From positions 1-44,634 of the forward strand of contig NZ_WMKA01000033.1 in the NCBI RefSeq assembly GCF_009711085.1: a stretch of DNA of 44,634 nt. The letters are read 5' to 3'. Each line of letters opens with the position of its first letter. Position 1 is the stretch's first letter. Positions 1 through 6,732 of the stretch are shown piece by piece. The notes beneath the pieces were generated by a model. The model ran no database searches. It saw nothing but the letters and a program-made list of their open reading frames with translations, and had not been told where the DNA came from. This DNA comes from Cellulosimicrobium composti. GTDB lineage: Bacteria > Actinomycetota > Actinomycetes > Actinomycetales > Cellulomonadaceae. The position numbers and the translations under genes were made by a program.

Positions 1-171
1 CCCGCGGCGCCGGCCCGCACGCCCGACCCGCGCTGGACCACGCCCACGGGCGAGCCGCGCTACGGGGCGATGCGACCGACGTCGGACCAGCCGGCCGACG
101 CGCCGCCCGCACCCGACGCGCCCCCCGCCTCCGGGGCGCAGCCCCCCGAGCAGCCCGAGCGCCCGGCCTGA
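1..171 (+). CDS. C-terminal end of an unidentified protein (cut by window start)
   Basis: An open frame enters from the left edge in the phase of base 1 and stops at TGA 169-171, giving 56 visible residues. Codons keep the G/C-ending bias of the real genes nearby. The first half contains Arg, Trp and Tyr (RWTTPTGEPRYGAM) and the last 30 residues are a Pro/Ala/Glu-rich disordered tail. The stop is followed within 20 bases by a strong hairpin, consistent with the end of a gene. No catalytic motif is visible, so I assign no function. Confidence 0.6.
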   Translation, partial: PAAPARTPDPRWTTPTGEPRYGAMRPTSDQPADAPPAPDAPPASGAQPPEQPERPA

Positions 172-187
172 CCCCCACGACGGCGCA

Positions 188-225
188 GGGCCGGCCCGCG
201 GACCTCGTCGTCCGCGGGCCGGCCC
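188..225. terminator. Bidirectional intrinsic terminator
   Basis: A perfect 16-bp inverted repeat: left arm 188-203, six-base loop 204-209 (CTCGTC), right arm 210-225. It lies between the convergent ends of the partial gene at 1-171 and the small ORF at 241-345, so it probably serves both. No long T-tract follows, as is usual in high-GC actinobacteria. Confidence 0.85.
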
Positions 226-240
226 TCCGTTCCGAGCGCG

Positions 241-345
241 TCAGCGCTTACGGGTCTTGACGGCGGTCTCGGCAGCCCTCTCGCGCTTCTGGGCGCGCTT
301 CTCCTTGAGGGACATGGACGCCGCCTTCTTGGTGCTCTTCGCCAC
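241..345 (-). CDS. 34-residue very basic small protein
   Basis: On the minus strand a GTG at 345-343 opens 34 codons ending in TGA at 243-241. A near-ideal ribosome binding site, GGGAGGTGAA, sits about five bases before it (351-360). The product begins with a cluster of Ser/Thr/Lys (AKSTKKAAS) and continues as a Lys/Arg/Glu helix-like stretch (SLKEKRAQKRERAAE) ending TRKR. The predicted charge is strongly positive, which suggests binding to nucleic acid or ribosome, but that is inference. An internal ATG at the 11th codon is a less likely start because it lacks this binding site. A candidate -10 (TATGGT, 388-383) lies upstream, after the end of the aminopeptidase gene. I do not recognise the family. 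Confidence 0.75.
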   Translation of the reverse strand: MAKSTKKAASMSLKEKRAQKRERAAETAVKTRKR

Positions 346-382
346 GTGAGTTCACCTCCCCTCGCCGGTGGATGAACGGGCA

Positions 383-388
383 ACCATA
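383..388 (-). promoter_or_regulatory. Candidate -10 element of the 34-residue ORF
   Basis: TATGGT read on the minus strand, in the gap between the aminopeptidase stop (423) and the small ORF start (345). It would give a 5' leader of about 30 bases that includes the Shine-Dalgarno sequence. No convincing -35 is seen. Confidence 0.4.
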
Positions 389-422
389 GCCCAGTTCCTC
401 CGCCGGCGGGCCGGGTCGGCGA

Positions 423-2039
423 TCAGCCCCGCAGGCGCGCCATCCAGGCCTCGACGTCCTCCGGCCGGCGGGGGAGCGCGGCCGAGAGGTTCTCGTTGCC
501 GTCCGCCGTGACGAGCACGTCGTCCTCGATGCGGACGCCGATGCCCCGGTACTCCTCGGGCACCGCGAGGTCGTCCGCCTTGAAGTACAGGCCCGGCTCG
601 ATGGTGAAGACCATGCCCGGCTCGAGCACGCCGTCCAGGTAGAGCTCGCGGCGGGCCTGCGCGCAGTCGTGCACGTCGAGCCCCAGGTGGTGGCTCGTGC
701 CGTGCACCATCCAGCGGCGGTGCTGCTGGCCCTCGGGCGAGAGCGACTCCGCCGCCGTGACGGGCAGCAGGCCCCACTCCTCGAGGCGCGCGGCGATGAC
801 CTCCATCGCGGCGGCGTGCACGTCGCGGAACCGCGCGCCCGGCACGGCGACGGCGAACGCGGCGTCCGCGGCGTCGAGCACCGCCTGGTACACGCGGCGC
901 TGCACGTCGGTGTACTCGCCGTCCACGGGCAGCGTGCGCGTGATGTCCGCCGTGTACAGCGAGTCGACCTCGACGCCCGCGTCGAGCAGCACGAGCTCGC
1001 CGGCCCGGACCACGCCGTCGTTGCGGATCCAGTGCAGGGTCGTGGCGTGCTCGCCCGCGGCCGCGATGGTCTCGTAGCCGACCGTGTTGCCCTCGAGGCG
1101 CGCGTGCGCGTCGAACGTCGTCTCGATGACGCGCTCGCCGCGGCGGTGGGCCGTGGCCCGCGCGAGGTTGCGCACGACCTCCTCGAACCCTGCGATCGTC
1201 GCGGCGACGGCCTCGCGCATCTGCTCGACCTCGTGCGCGTCCTTGACGAGCCGCAGCTCGGAGACCGCCTCGACGAGCGCGGCGTCCGTGCGCCGGTAGG
1301 CCGCCTCGGCGCGCGCGACCCACTCCTCGTCGGTGAGCCCCTGCTCCTCGGCGGACTCCTCCTCGGCTCCCGCCTCGGCGCGGATCGCCTCGACGAGCGC
1401 CTCGACCGCCTCGTCGGCGCCGGCGACGACGAGCAGCGTCACCCCGCCCGGGCCGACGTCCTTCGCGAGCGCGTCGCGCAGCTCGTCGACGTGCCGCGCC
1501 TCGATCCCGGTCGCGGTCGTGACGTCGTCGAGCGACGGGCGCGCGCCGACCCAGAACTCGCCGTAGCGCGCGTCGGCGTAGAACTCCTCGGTGTCGCGCG
1601 CCGCGAGCGGGCGCACGTAGAGGACGGCGTGGTGGTCCGAGCCGTCGTCGCCCGTCCCGGGCTCGACGGGGTGCAGCACGAGCACCGCGTCGGGCTCCTG
1701 GTCGGTGCCGTAGCCGGTGAGGTGGGCGAACGCCGAGTGCGGGCGGAACCGGTAGTCGGTGTCGTTCGAGCGCGTCTTCAGCGGGCCCGCGGGCACCACG
1801 AGGCGGGCGCCGGGGAACCGGGCGGAGAGCGCCGCGCGCCGTGCCGCGGTGTACGGCGCGGCGGGCAGGGGCTCGACGTCGAGCGCCGCGCGCGGCGCCC
1901 AGCCGCTCGTGATGAAGGCCTTGAACGCGTCGGAGTCGGGGCGCTGGGAGCGGTTGCTCCCGCGCGCGGCGAGGTCCTGCGCCTCGGGCGCGCCCGCGTG
2001 CTCGGGGGTCTCGGAGATGACGGGGGTGGCGTCGGTCAT
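423..2039 (-). CDS. pepP: Xaa-Pro aminopeptidase (aminopeptidase P, M24B)
   Basis: A cytoplasmic metallopeptidase that removes an N-terminal residue preceding proline; 538 residues. The N-terminal 'creatinase' domain (about 60-240) carries the family-like stretch SNDTDYRFRPHSAFAHLTGY. The C-terminal pita-bread domain has the five dinuclear-metal ligands in order: Asp in LLDAGVE (about 350), Asp in TADITRT (about 363), His in SHHLGLDVHD (about 450), Glu in TIEPGLYF (about 480) and Glu in RIEDDVLV (about 503). It is somewhat long for the family because of an N-terminal extension and an acidic insert (EEESAEEQG, about 225). The ATG start overlaps the stop of the upstream alpha/beta hydrolase by four bases (ATGA), so translation is probably coupled. 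The start is fixed by this overlap; the longer open frame upstream is a shadow of the hydrolase. Confidence 0.93.
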   Translation of the reverse strand: MTDATPVISETPEHAGAPEAQDLAARGSNRSQRPDSDAFKAFITSGWAPRAALDVEPLPAAPYTAARRAALSARFPGARLVVPAGPLKTRSNDTDYRFRPHSAFAHLTGYGTDQEPDAVLVLHPVEPGTGDDGSDHHAVLYVRPLAARDTEEFYADARYGEFWVGARPSLDDVTTATGIEARHVDELRDALAKDVGPGGVTLLVVAGADEAVEALVEAIRAEAGAEEESAEEQGLTDEEWVARAEAAYRRTDAALVEAVSELRLVKDAHEVEQMREAVAATIAGFEEVVRNLARATAHRRGERVIETTFDAHARLEGNTVGYETIAAAGEHATTLHWIRNDGVVRAGELVLLDAGVEVDSLYTADITRTLPVDGEYTDVQRRVYQAVLDAADAAFAVAVPGARFRDVHAAAMEVIAARLEEWGLLPVTAAESLSPEGQQHRRWMVHGTSHHLGLDVHDCAQARRELYLDGVLEPGMVFTIEPGLYFKADDLAVPEEYRGIGVRIEDDVLVTADGNENLSAALPRRPEDVEAWMARLRG

Positions 2040-2920
2040 GCCCCCAGTCTCGCACCGCGCCCGCGGCCGAAGTCCGCGAGGGCGCGGCCGAGCACGCGGT
2101 TGAAGGCCTCGGGGGCCTCGCTGTTGACGTCGTGGCCGGCGCGCGGCACGACGACGAGGGCCGCGTCGGCGGCGGCGGCCAGGTAGCGCTGCTCGTCGAG
2201 ACGCATGTGGTCCCGCGCGCCGTTGACGAGCCACACCGGGACGTCGACGTCGCGCACGTGCGCGAGCCACGAGCGGCCCGCGAGCTGCGTCAGCGCGTCG
2301 GTGACGACGTGCCACCCGGGGGCGGCGGGCCGGTGGGCCGCGCCCGCGTCGCCGGGCCCGGCGAGCGCGTGCGACGACGCCCCGCCCCCGGGCAGCGAGC
2401 GCCCGGCGCGCGTGATCGCGGACCACGCCGCGCCGCTCGTCCGCGCGGCCCAGCGCGCGCCGCGGCCGACGGCCCCGCCGCCGGCGACGACGAGGCGAGC
2501 GACGTCGCGGTACAGCGCCACGGGCTTGCCCTTGGGGTCGGACGTGCAGGCGGCGGCGACGACGCCCGCGAGGTTCGCGGGGCGGCGGGCCGCCCACGCG
2601 AGGGACGTGTACCCGCCGAGCGAGAGGCCGACGAGCGCGACGCGGCGCCCCGGGCCGAACGAGGCAGCGGCCTCGTCGAGCACCTCGAAGGACCGGTCGA
2701 GCGTGAACCGCTCGTGCGCGCGGGCCCCGTGCGCGGGCAGGTCGACCGCGACGGCGTCGTGGCCGAGCGCGCGCACGTGCTCGACCTGGCGCTCCCAGAT
2801 CGCGCCGGACGTCCGCATCCCGTGCACGAACACGACGGCGGGGGGCTGGGCGGACCCGTCGGCGGGCGCCCCGGCGGGGTCGGGTGCGGGCACGGCGGGG
2901 GTGAGCGTGGTGGAGGTCAT
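2036..2920 (-). CDS. Alpha/beta-hydrolase fold protein
   Basis: 294 residues with a complete serine-hydrolase triad: VFVHGM near residue 30 (oxyanion region), the nucleophile elbow GLSLGG (Ser near 101), Asp in NGARDH (about 235) and His in AGHDVNSE (about 262). The lid region (about 130-200) is Gly/Ala-rich and gives no clue to substrate. No signal peptide is visible, so the protein is probably cytoplasmic. Its stop codon overlaps the aminopeptidase ATG (ATGA, 2039-2036), making it the first gene of a two-gene unit. The ATG at 2920 is preferred because the conserved fold begins about 27 residues later. The ribosome binding site is weak (GGGACC). The substrate could be an ester, lactone or amide and cannot be decided from sequence. 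Confidence 0.85.
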   Translation of the reverse strand: MTSTTLTPAVPAPDPAGAPADGSAQPPAVVFVHGMRTSGAIWERQVEHVRALGHDAVAVDLPAHGARAHERFTLDRSFEVLDEAAASFGPGRRVALVGLSLGGYTSLAWAARRPANLAGVVAAACTSDPKGKPVALYRDVARLVVAGGGAVGRGARWAARTSGAAWSAITRAGRSLPGGGASSHALAGPGDAGAAHRPAAPGWHVVTDALTQLAGRSWLAHVRDVDVPVWLVNGARDHMRLDEQRYLAAAADAALVVVPRAGHDVNSEAPEAFNRVLGRALADFGRGRGARLGA

Positions 2921-3024
2921 CGGTCCCGACTGTTCCACCCCAGCCTGGGACGGCCGTGGTGAGGCCCCGGGTCCCGTGTGCACATCGTGTGCGGGTCCCG
3001 TGCCACCCGGGCACGGCCCGTCAC

Positions 3025-3030
3025 TATCCT
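3025..3030 (+). promoter_or_regulatory. -10 element of a likely leaderless mRNA (PHP gene)
   Basis: TATCCT ends seven bases before the GTG at 3038. With usual -10 to start-point spacing, transcription would begin at or next to the start codon. No Shine-Dalgarno sequence is present. Confidence 0.6.
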
Positions 3031-3037
3031 GGTCGTC

Positions 3038-3877
3038 GTGCGCATCGACCTCCACACCCACTCGACCGCGTCCGACGGCACGGACGCCCCGGGGGAGGTC
3101 GTGGAAGCCGCGGCCGCGGCCGGGCTCGACGTCGTCGCGCTCACCGACCACGACACGACCGCGGGCTGGGCGCAGGCGACGGACGCGGCGCTCGCGCACG
3201 GCGTCGCGCTCGTGCGCGGCGCCGAGATATCGGCACGCTCCGGCGGGATCAGCGTGCACGTGCTGTCCTACCTGCACGACCCCGCGCACGCGGCGCTCCT
3301 CGCCGAGCTCGACCGCACGCGCGACGCGCGCACGAGCCGGGCGCGGCGCATGGTCGACCTCATCGCCCAGGACTACCCCATCACGTGGGAAGATGTCCTC
3401 GCGCAGACCGTCGAGGGGACGACGATCGGCCGCCCGCACATCGCGGACGCGCTCGTCGCCGCGGGCCTCTCGCCCGACCGCTCGGCGGCGTTCGCGACCA
3501 TCCTCGCCGCGAACACGCCGTACTACGTGCCGCACTACGCGCCCGACGCCGTCGCGGCCGTGCGCGGGATCCGTGCCGCGGGCGGGGTGCCCGTCTTCGC
3601 CCACCCGGGTGCGGACGGACGCGGGCGCGTCGTGGCCGACGCCGTCATCGAGGAGATGGCGGAGGCCGGGCTCGCGGGGCTCGAGGTGTTCCACCGCGAC
3701 CACGACGAGCGCCAGCGCGCACGGCTCGAGGACCTGGCCCGGACCCTGGGCCTGTTCGTCACCGGGTCGAGCGACTACCACGGGGCCGGCAAACCGAACC
3801 GGCTCGGGGAGAACACGACAGCACCGACCGTGCTGGAGCAGATCGAGGAGCAAGGACAGTTGGACGTGATCCGATGA
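3038..3877 (+). CDS. PHP-domain phosphoesterase (TrpH/RNase AM-like)
   Basis: 279 residues; a metal-dependent phosphoesterase of the PHP superfamily. Motifs in order: RIDLHTHSTASDG at the N terminus, LTDHDTT (about 37-43), GAEIS, HPGADGRG near the middle, and SDYHG close to the C terminus; these supply the trinuclear metal ligands. Relatives such as E. coli YciV/RNase AM act on 3',5'-nucleotides or RNA 5' ends, so a nucleotidase or 5'-exonuclease role is likely but unproven. I choose the GTG at 3038 because it directly precedes the first motif and lies seven bases after a -10-like TATCCT. An upstream in-frame ATG (2978) would add 20 residues before the domain without support. The MarC-type gene follows after seven bases, probably in the same transcript. 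Confidence 0.88.
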   Translation: MRIDLHTHSTASDGTDAPGEVVEAAAAAGLDVVALTDHDTTAGWAQATDAALAHGVALVRGAEISARSGGISVHVLSYLHDPAHAALLAELDRTRDARTSRARRMVDLIAQDYPITWEDVLAQTVEGTTIGRPHIADALVAAGLSPDRSAAFATILAANTPYYVPHYAPDAVAAVRGIRAAGGVPVFAHPGADGRGRVVADAVIEEMAEAGLAGLEVFHRDHDERQRARLEDLARTLGLFVTGSSDYHGAGKPNRLGENTTAPTVLEQIEEQGQLDVIR

Positions 3878-3884
3878 GCGGACG

Positions 3885-4520
3885 ATGAGCGAGTTCTTCG
3901 ACGTCCGGCTCTTCACGGAGGTCTTCGTCACCCTGTTCGTCATCATGGACCCGCCCGGCACGGTGCCGGTGTTCCTGGGCCTGACGGGCGCGATGGGTGC
4001 CAAGCAGCGCAACCAGGCGGCGCGGACCGCGATCTTCGTCGCGTTCGGCGTGATCGTCGCGTTCGCGGTCTTCGGCCAGCAGATCCTCAGCTACATGCAC
4101 ATCTCGCTCCCCGCGCTCCAGACCGCGGGCGGCCTGCTGCTGCTCCTCGTGGCGATGGAGCTCCTCACGGGCAAGATGGAGGAGCCGCAGCCGTCCGGGA
4201 ACAAGAGCGTCAACGTGGCGCTCGTGCCGCTCGGGACGCCGCTGCTCGCGGGGCCGGGCGCGATCGTGGCGACGATGGTCTTCGTCCAGCGCGCGGGCGA
4301 GCGCGGCGGCGGGGTCGCGGAGTGGGTCGCGATCGCGGCGGGCGTCGTCGCGGTGCACGTGTGCCTGTGGCTCTCGATGCGCTTCGCGAACGTCATCAAC
4401 CGCGTCCTCGGCGACTCGGGCACGATCCTCGTGACGCGGATCGCCGGTCTGCTCCTCGCGGCGATCGCGGTCCAGCTCGTGGCCGACGCCGTGATCGAGT
4501 TCGTCCAGAACGCCTCGTAG
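3885..4520 (+). CDS. MarC/UPF0056-family inner membrane protein
   Basis: 211 residues with about six hydrophobic segments and the family N-terminal region FVTLFVIMDPPGTVPVFLGLT. A second characteristic stretch is TPLLAGPGAI near residues 113-122. The family is widespread; despite the MarC name, an antibiotic-resistance role has not held up, and transport substrates are unknown. The ATG at 3885 is used because an ATG eleven bases upstream (3874) runs into a stop after four codons. The gene follows the PHP phosphoesterase by seven bases and probably shares its promoter. The last codons and the stop lie inside a 29-bp tandem duplication (4502-4559). Confidence 0.9.
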   Translation: MSEFFDVRLFTEVFVTLFVIMDPPGTVPVFLGLTGAMGAKQRNQAARTAIFVAFGVIVAFAVFGQQILSYMHISLPALQTAGGLLLLLVAMELLTGKMEEPQPSGNKSVNVALVPLGTPLLAGPGAIVATMVFVQRAGERGGGVAEWVAIAAGVVAVHVCLWLSMRFANVINRVLGDSGTILVTRIAGLLLAAIAVQLVADAVIEFVQNAS

Positions 4521-4559
4521 CGGGTCCCACCGTCCAGAACGCCTCGTCGCGGGTCTCAC
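4502..4559 (+). repeat. 29-bp tandem duplication spanning the MarC stop codon
   Basis: Bases 4502-4530 and 4531-4559 are direct repeats matching at 27 of 29 positions. The first copy encodes the last residues (VQNAS) and the TAG stop of the MarC-type gene. In the second copy the TAG is changed to TCG. This looks like a slippage or recombination duplication with slight divergence. Confidence 0.9.
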
Positions 4560-4629
4560 CGTGCTCCGCGCAGGGCGTTGCGCCGTGGCCGTGCAGCCGC
4601 GCGGCCACTCGCCATCAAACAGGGGATGT

Positions 4630-4635
4630 TAGGTT
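4630..4635 (+). promoter_or_regulatory. -10 element of a likely leaderless mRNA (GntR gene)
   Basis: TAGGTT ends six bases before the GTG at 4642 (spacer CTTTCG). The local AT content is higher than in the surroundings. No Shine-Dalgarno sequence is seen. Confidence 0.6.
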
Positions 4636-4641
4636 CTTTCG

Positions 4642-5412
4642 GTGCCCGAGCCGATCGTCCCGCCCCGCAAGGTCTCCGAGCTCGTCGTCGAGCGCCTCAC
4701 GCAGCGCGTGGAGCGCGGCGAGTGGCCCGTGGGCACGCGCATCCCGCCCGAGCCCGAGCTCGTCGCCGAGCTCGGCGTCGGGCGCAACACCGTCCGCGAG
4801 GCCGTGCGCGCGCTCGAGCACGCCGGGATCCTCGAGCCGCGGCGCGGCGACGGCACCTACGTCCGCGCGGCCGACGGGCTCGACGCGGCCCTGAACCGGC
4901 GCGCACGGACCACGGACGCGTTCCACGTGCTCGAGGTACGCGGGATCCTCGAGCGCGGCGCGGCGCGCGCCGCGGCCGAGCGGGACGACCCCGGCGCGCT
5001 CGTGCGCCTCGACGCCGCGCTCGCCGCCCAGGTCGCGGCGCGCGCCGGGGACGAGGACGCCTTCCAGGCCGCCGACGTCGCGTTCCACGCCGAGGTCGTG
5101 CGCGCGGCGGGCAACCCGCTGCTCGCGGACCTCTACGACGGGCTCGACCACGCGCTCGTGCGGTCGTTCCCCTCGGGCGAGCAGCGGCGGCACCACCGTG
5201 CGGTGCCCGGGCACGAGGAGGTCGTCGCCGCGATCCGCGCGCACGACCCCGCCGCGGCCGAGGCGGCCGTCGCCGCGACGATCGCGACGGTGCGGGCCCA
5301 CCTCGTCGAGGCGGCGCGCGGCGCACCGGACGGCCCCGACGTCCCCGGCGGCTCGGGCGCCCGCGGCGCGCGCCCGACCGGGGGCGCCGACGAGAGCGGG
5401 GCCGGCGCGTGA
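4642..5412 (+). CDS. GntR-family transcriptional regulator, FadR/FCD type
   Basis: 256 residues. The N-terminal winged helix-turn-helix (about 9-75) shows the GntR pattern GTRIPPEPELVAELGVGRNTVREAVRAL, followed by a wing ending GDGTYV. The C-terminal FCD ligand-binding domain (about 88-220) is all-helical and includes the metal/ligand-associated region DVAFHAEVVRAAGNPLL and a later HEEVVAAI. FCD regulators usually respond to small organic acids. The last 35 residues are a Gly/Ala-rich tail. The stop overlaps the start of the MFS gene (GTGA, 5409-5412), so the regulator and transporter are co-translated and the regulator probably controls its own operon. Effector unknown. Confidence 0.92.
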   Translation: MPEPIVPPRKVSELVVERLTQRVERGEWPVGTRIPPEPELVAELGVGRNTVREAVRALEHAGILEPRRGDGTYVRAADGLDAALNRRARTTDAFHVLEVRGILERGAARAAAERDDPGALVRLDAALAAQVAARAGDEDAFQAADVAFHAEVVRAAGNPLLADLYDGLDHALVRSFPSGEQRRHHRAVPGHEEVVAAIRAHDPAAAEAAVAATIATVRAHLVEAARGAPDGPDVPGGSGARGARPTGGADESGAGA

Positions 5413-6605
5413 CGGGCCTGCGGCGCCCGCTCGGCGTGGGCGCGGTCGTCGCGATCGTCCTGGCGGCGCTCAACCTGCGCCCCGCCGTCGTGGCGATCTC
5501 CCCGCTGCTCGGCGACATCCGCGCCGACGAGGACCTGAGCGCGACGGCGGCGGGCGTCCTCACGACGCTGCCCGTCCTGTGCTTCGGTCTGCTCGCGCCC
5601 GTCGCGCCCGTGCTCGCGCGACGCTGGGGGCTCGAGCGCGCACTCCTCGCGAGCCTCGCCGCGCTGTGCGCCGGTTTCGCCCTGCGCCTCGTGCCCGACG
5701 CGTGGGCCCTGTTCGCCGGGACCGTCGTGGCCGGGTGCGCGATCGGTCTCGGCAACGTGCTCCTGCCCGCGCTCATCAAGCGCGACTTCGCCGACCGCAT
5801 CGGCCTCATGACGGGGCTGTACTCGATGGCGCTGTCCGGCGGCGCGGCGCTCGCCGCGGGGCTGACGCTCCCGGTCGCGGCCGCGACGGGCCTCGACTGG
5901 CGCGGGGCGCTCGCGAGCTGGGGCGTGCTCGCCGTGGTCGGTGCGCTCGTGTGGGTGCCGCGCGCGCTGCGGCCCGACCCCGGCGGCGCGTCCGCGTTCC
6001 GCGGGCTGCCCGGCGCGAGCCCGGCCGGGGCGCGGTCGGCGGTGTGGCGCAGCCCGCTCGCCTGGGCGGTGACCGTCGTCATGGGCATGCAGTCGCTGTC
6101 GTTCTACGCGGTCAACGCGTGGCTCCCGGAGATCATGGTCGGGCTCGGCCGCACCCCGGAGGCCGGCGGGTGGCTCCTCGCGCTGTGCAACCTCGCGGGC
6201 ATCCTCGGGTCGTTCGTCACCCCCGTCCTCGCCGGGCGGATGCCTCGCCAGCGCGGCATCGGCGTCGTGCTCGTCACGCTCGTCGGGACGGGGCTGCTCG
6301 GCCTCGCGCTCGCCCCCGGCGCCGCGCCGGCGTGGGTCGTGCTCGTGGGGCTCGGGCAGGGCGGCGGGATCAGCCTCGCGCTCACGCTCATGGCGCTGCG
6401 GGCGCGCGACGCCGCGCACACGTCCGAGCTCTCCGGGATGGCGCAGAGCGCCGGGTACCTCCTCGCAGCCGGCGGCCCGCTCGGCCTCGGGCTCGCGCAC
6501 GACCTCACGGGCGCGTGGCTCGTGCCGCTGCTCCTGCTCGTGGCGGCCGCCGTCGTGCAGGGCGTCGCCGTGTGGTTCGCCGGTCGCGACGCGCACGTCC
6601 ACTGA
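5409..6605 (+). CDS. CynX/NimT-family MFS transporter
   Basis: 398 residues with about 12 membrane segments. The first segment contains ALNLRPAVVAISPLL, typical of the CynX/NimT (cyanate / nitroimidazole-resistance) branch of the major facilitator superfamily. A short charged cytoplasmic loop follows segment 6 (RALRPDPGG, about 182-190), and the second half opens near MGMQSLSFYAVNAWLPEIM, also family-like. The GTG start at 5409 overlaps the stop of the GntR gene by four bases. Coupling to an FCD regulator suggests ligand-induced expression of an exporter or importer; substrate unknown. Confidence 0.88.
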   Translation: MTGLRRPLGVGAVVAIVLAALNLRPAVVAISPLLGDIRADEDLSATAAGVLTTLPVLCFGLLAPVAPVLARRWGLERALLASLAALCAGFALRLVPDAWALFAGTVVAGCAIGLGNVLLPALIKRDFADRIGLMTGLYSMALSGGAALAAGLTLPVAAATGLDWRGALASWGVLAVVGALVWVPRALRPDPGGASAFRGLPGASPAGARSAVWRSPLAWAVTVVMGMQSLSFYAVNAWLPEIMVGLGRTPEAGGWLLALCNLAGILGSFVTPVLAGRMPRQRGIGVVLVTLVGTGLLGLALAPGAAPAWVVLVGLGQGGGISLALTLMALRARDAAHTSELSGMAQSAGYLLAAGGPLGLGLAHDLTGAWLVPLLLLVAAAVVQGVAVWFAGRDAHVH

Positions 6606-6610
6606 CCCCC

Positions 6611-6634
6611 GAGCCCGAGCCCGAGCCCGAGCCC
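6611..6634 (+). repeat. Hexanucleotide repeat (GAGCCC)x4
   Basis: Four perfect copies of GAGCCC lie directly after the MFS stop. It is a simple repeat in the 127-base gap between the MFS gene and the convergent RNA helicase gene. I see no gene in this gap. Confidence 0.9.
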
Positions 6635-6732
6635 GGGGCCCGGCCACCCGACGCCCGACCCCGGGGACGACGAAACCGGGCCGCTCCCGCCGCGACGTGG
6701 CGGAGGGTGCGACCCGGGGTCCGGTGCCGTGA

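Noticed and set aside
669-2186. 505-codon plus-strand ORF opposite the aminopeptidase
   Set aside because: Arg/Val/Gly-biased composition without motifs; the minus strand carries the full set of M24 metal ligands.
3874-3888. ATG at 3874 as the MarC start, overlapping the PHP stop
   Set aside because: This frame hits TGA after four codons; the MarC frame starts at 3885.
2921-4012. Minus-strand extension of the alpha/beta hydrolase frame
   Set aside because: It runs antisense through the PHP gene and shows no domain; the hydrolase fold begins after the ATG at 2920.
4502-4559. CRISPR-like or attachment-site repeat
   Set aside because: Only two adjacent copies, without spacers, and the first is part of the MarC coding end.
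6606-6732. (GAGCCC) repeat region as a terminator or regulatory array
   Set aside because: The repeat is not self-complementary, and I found no convincing hairpin in this gap.
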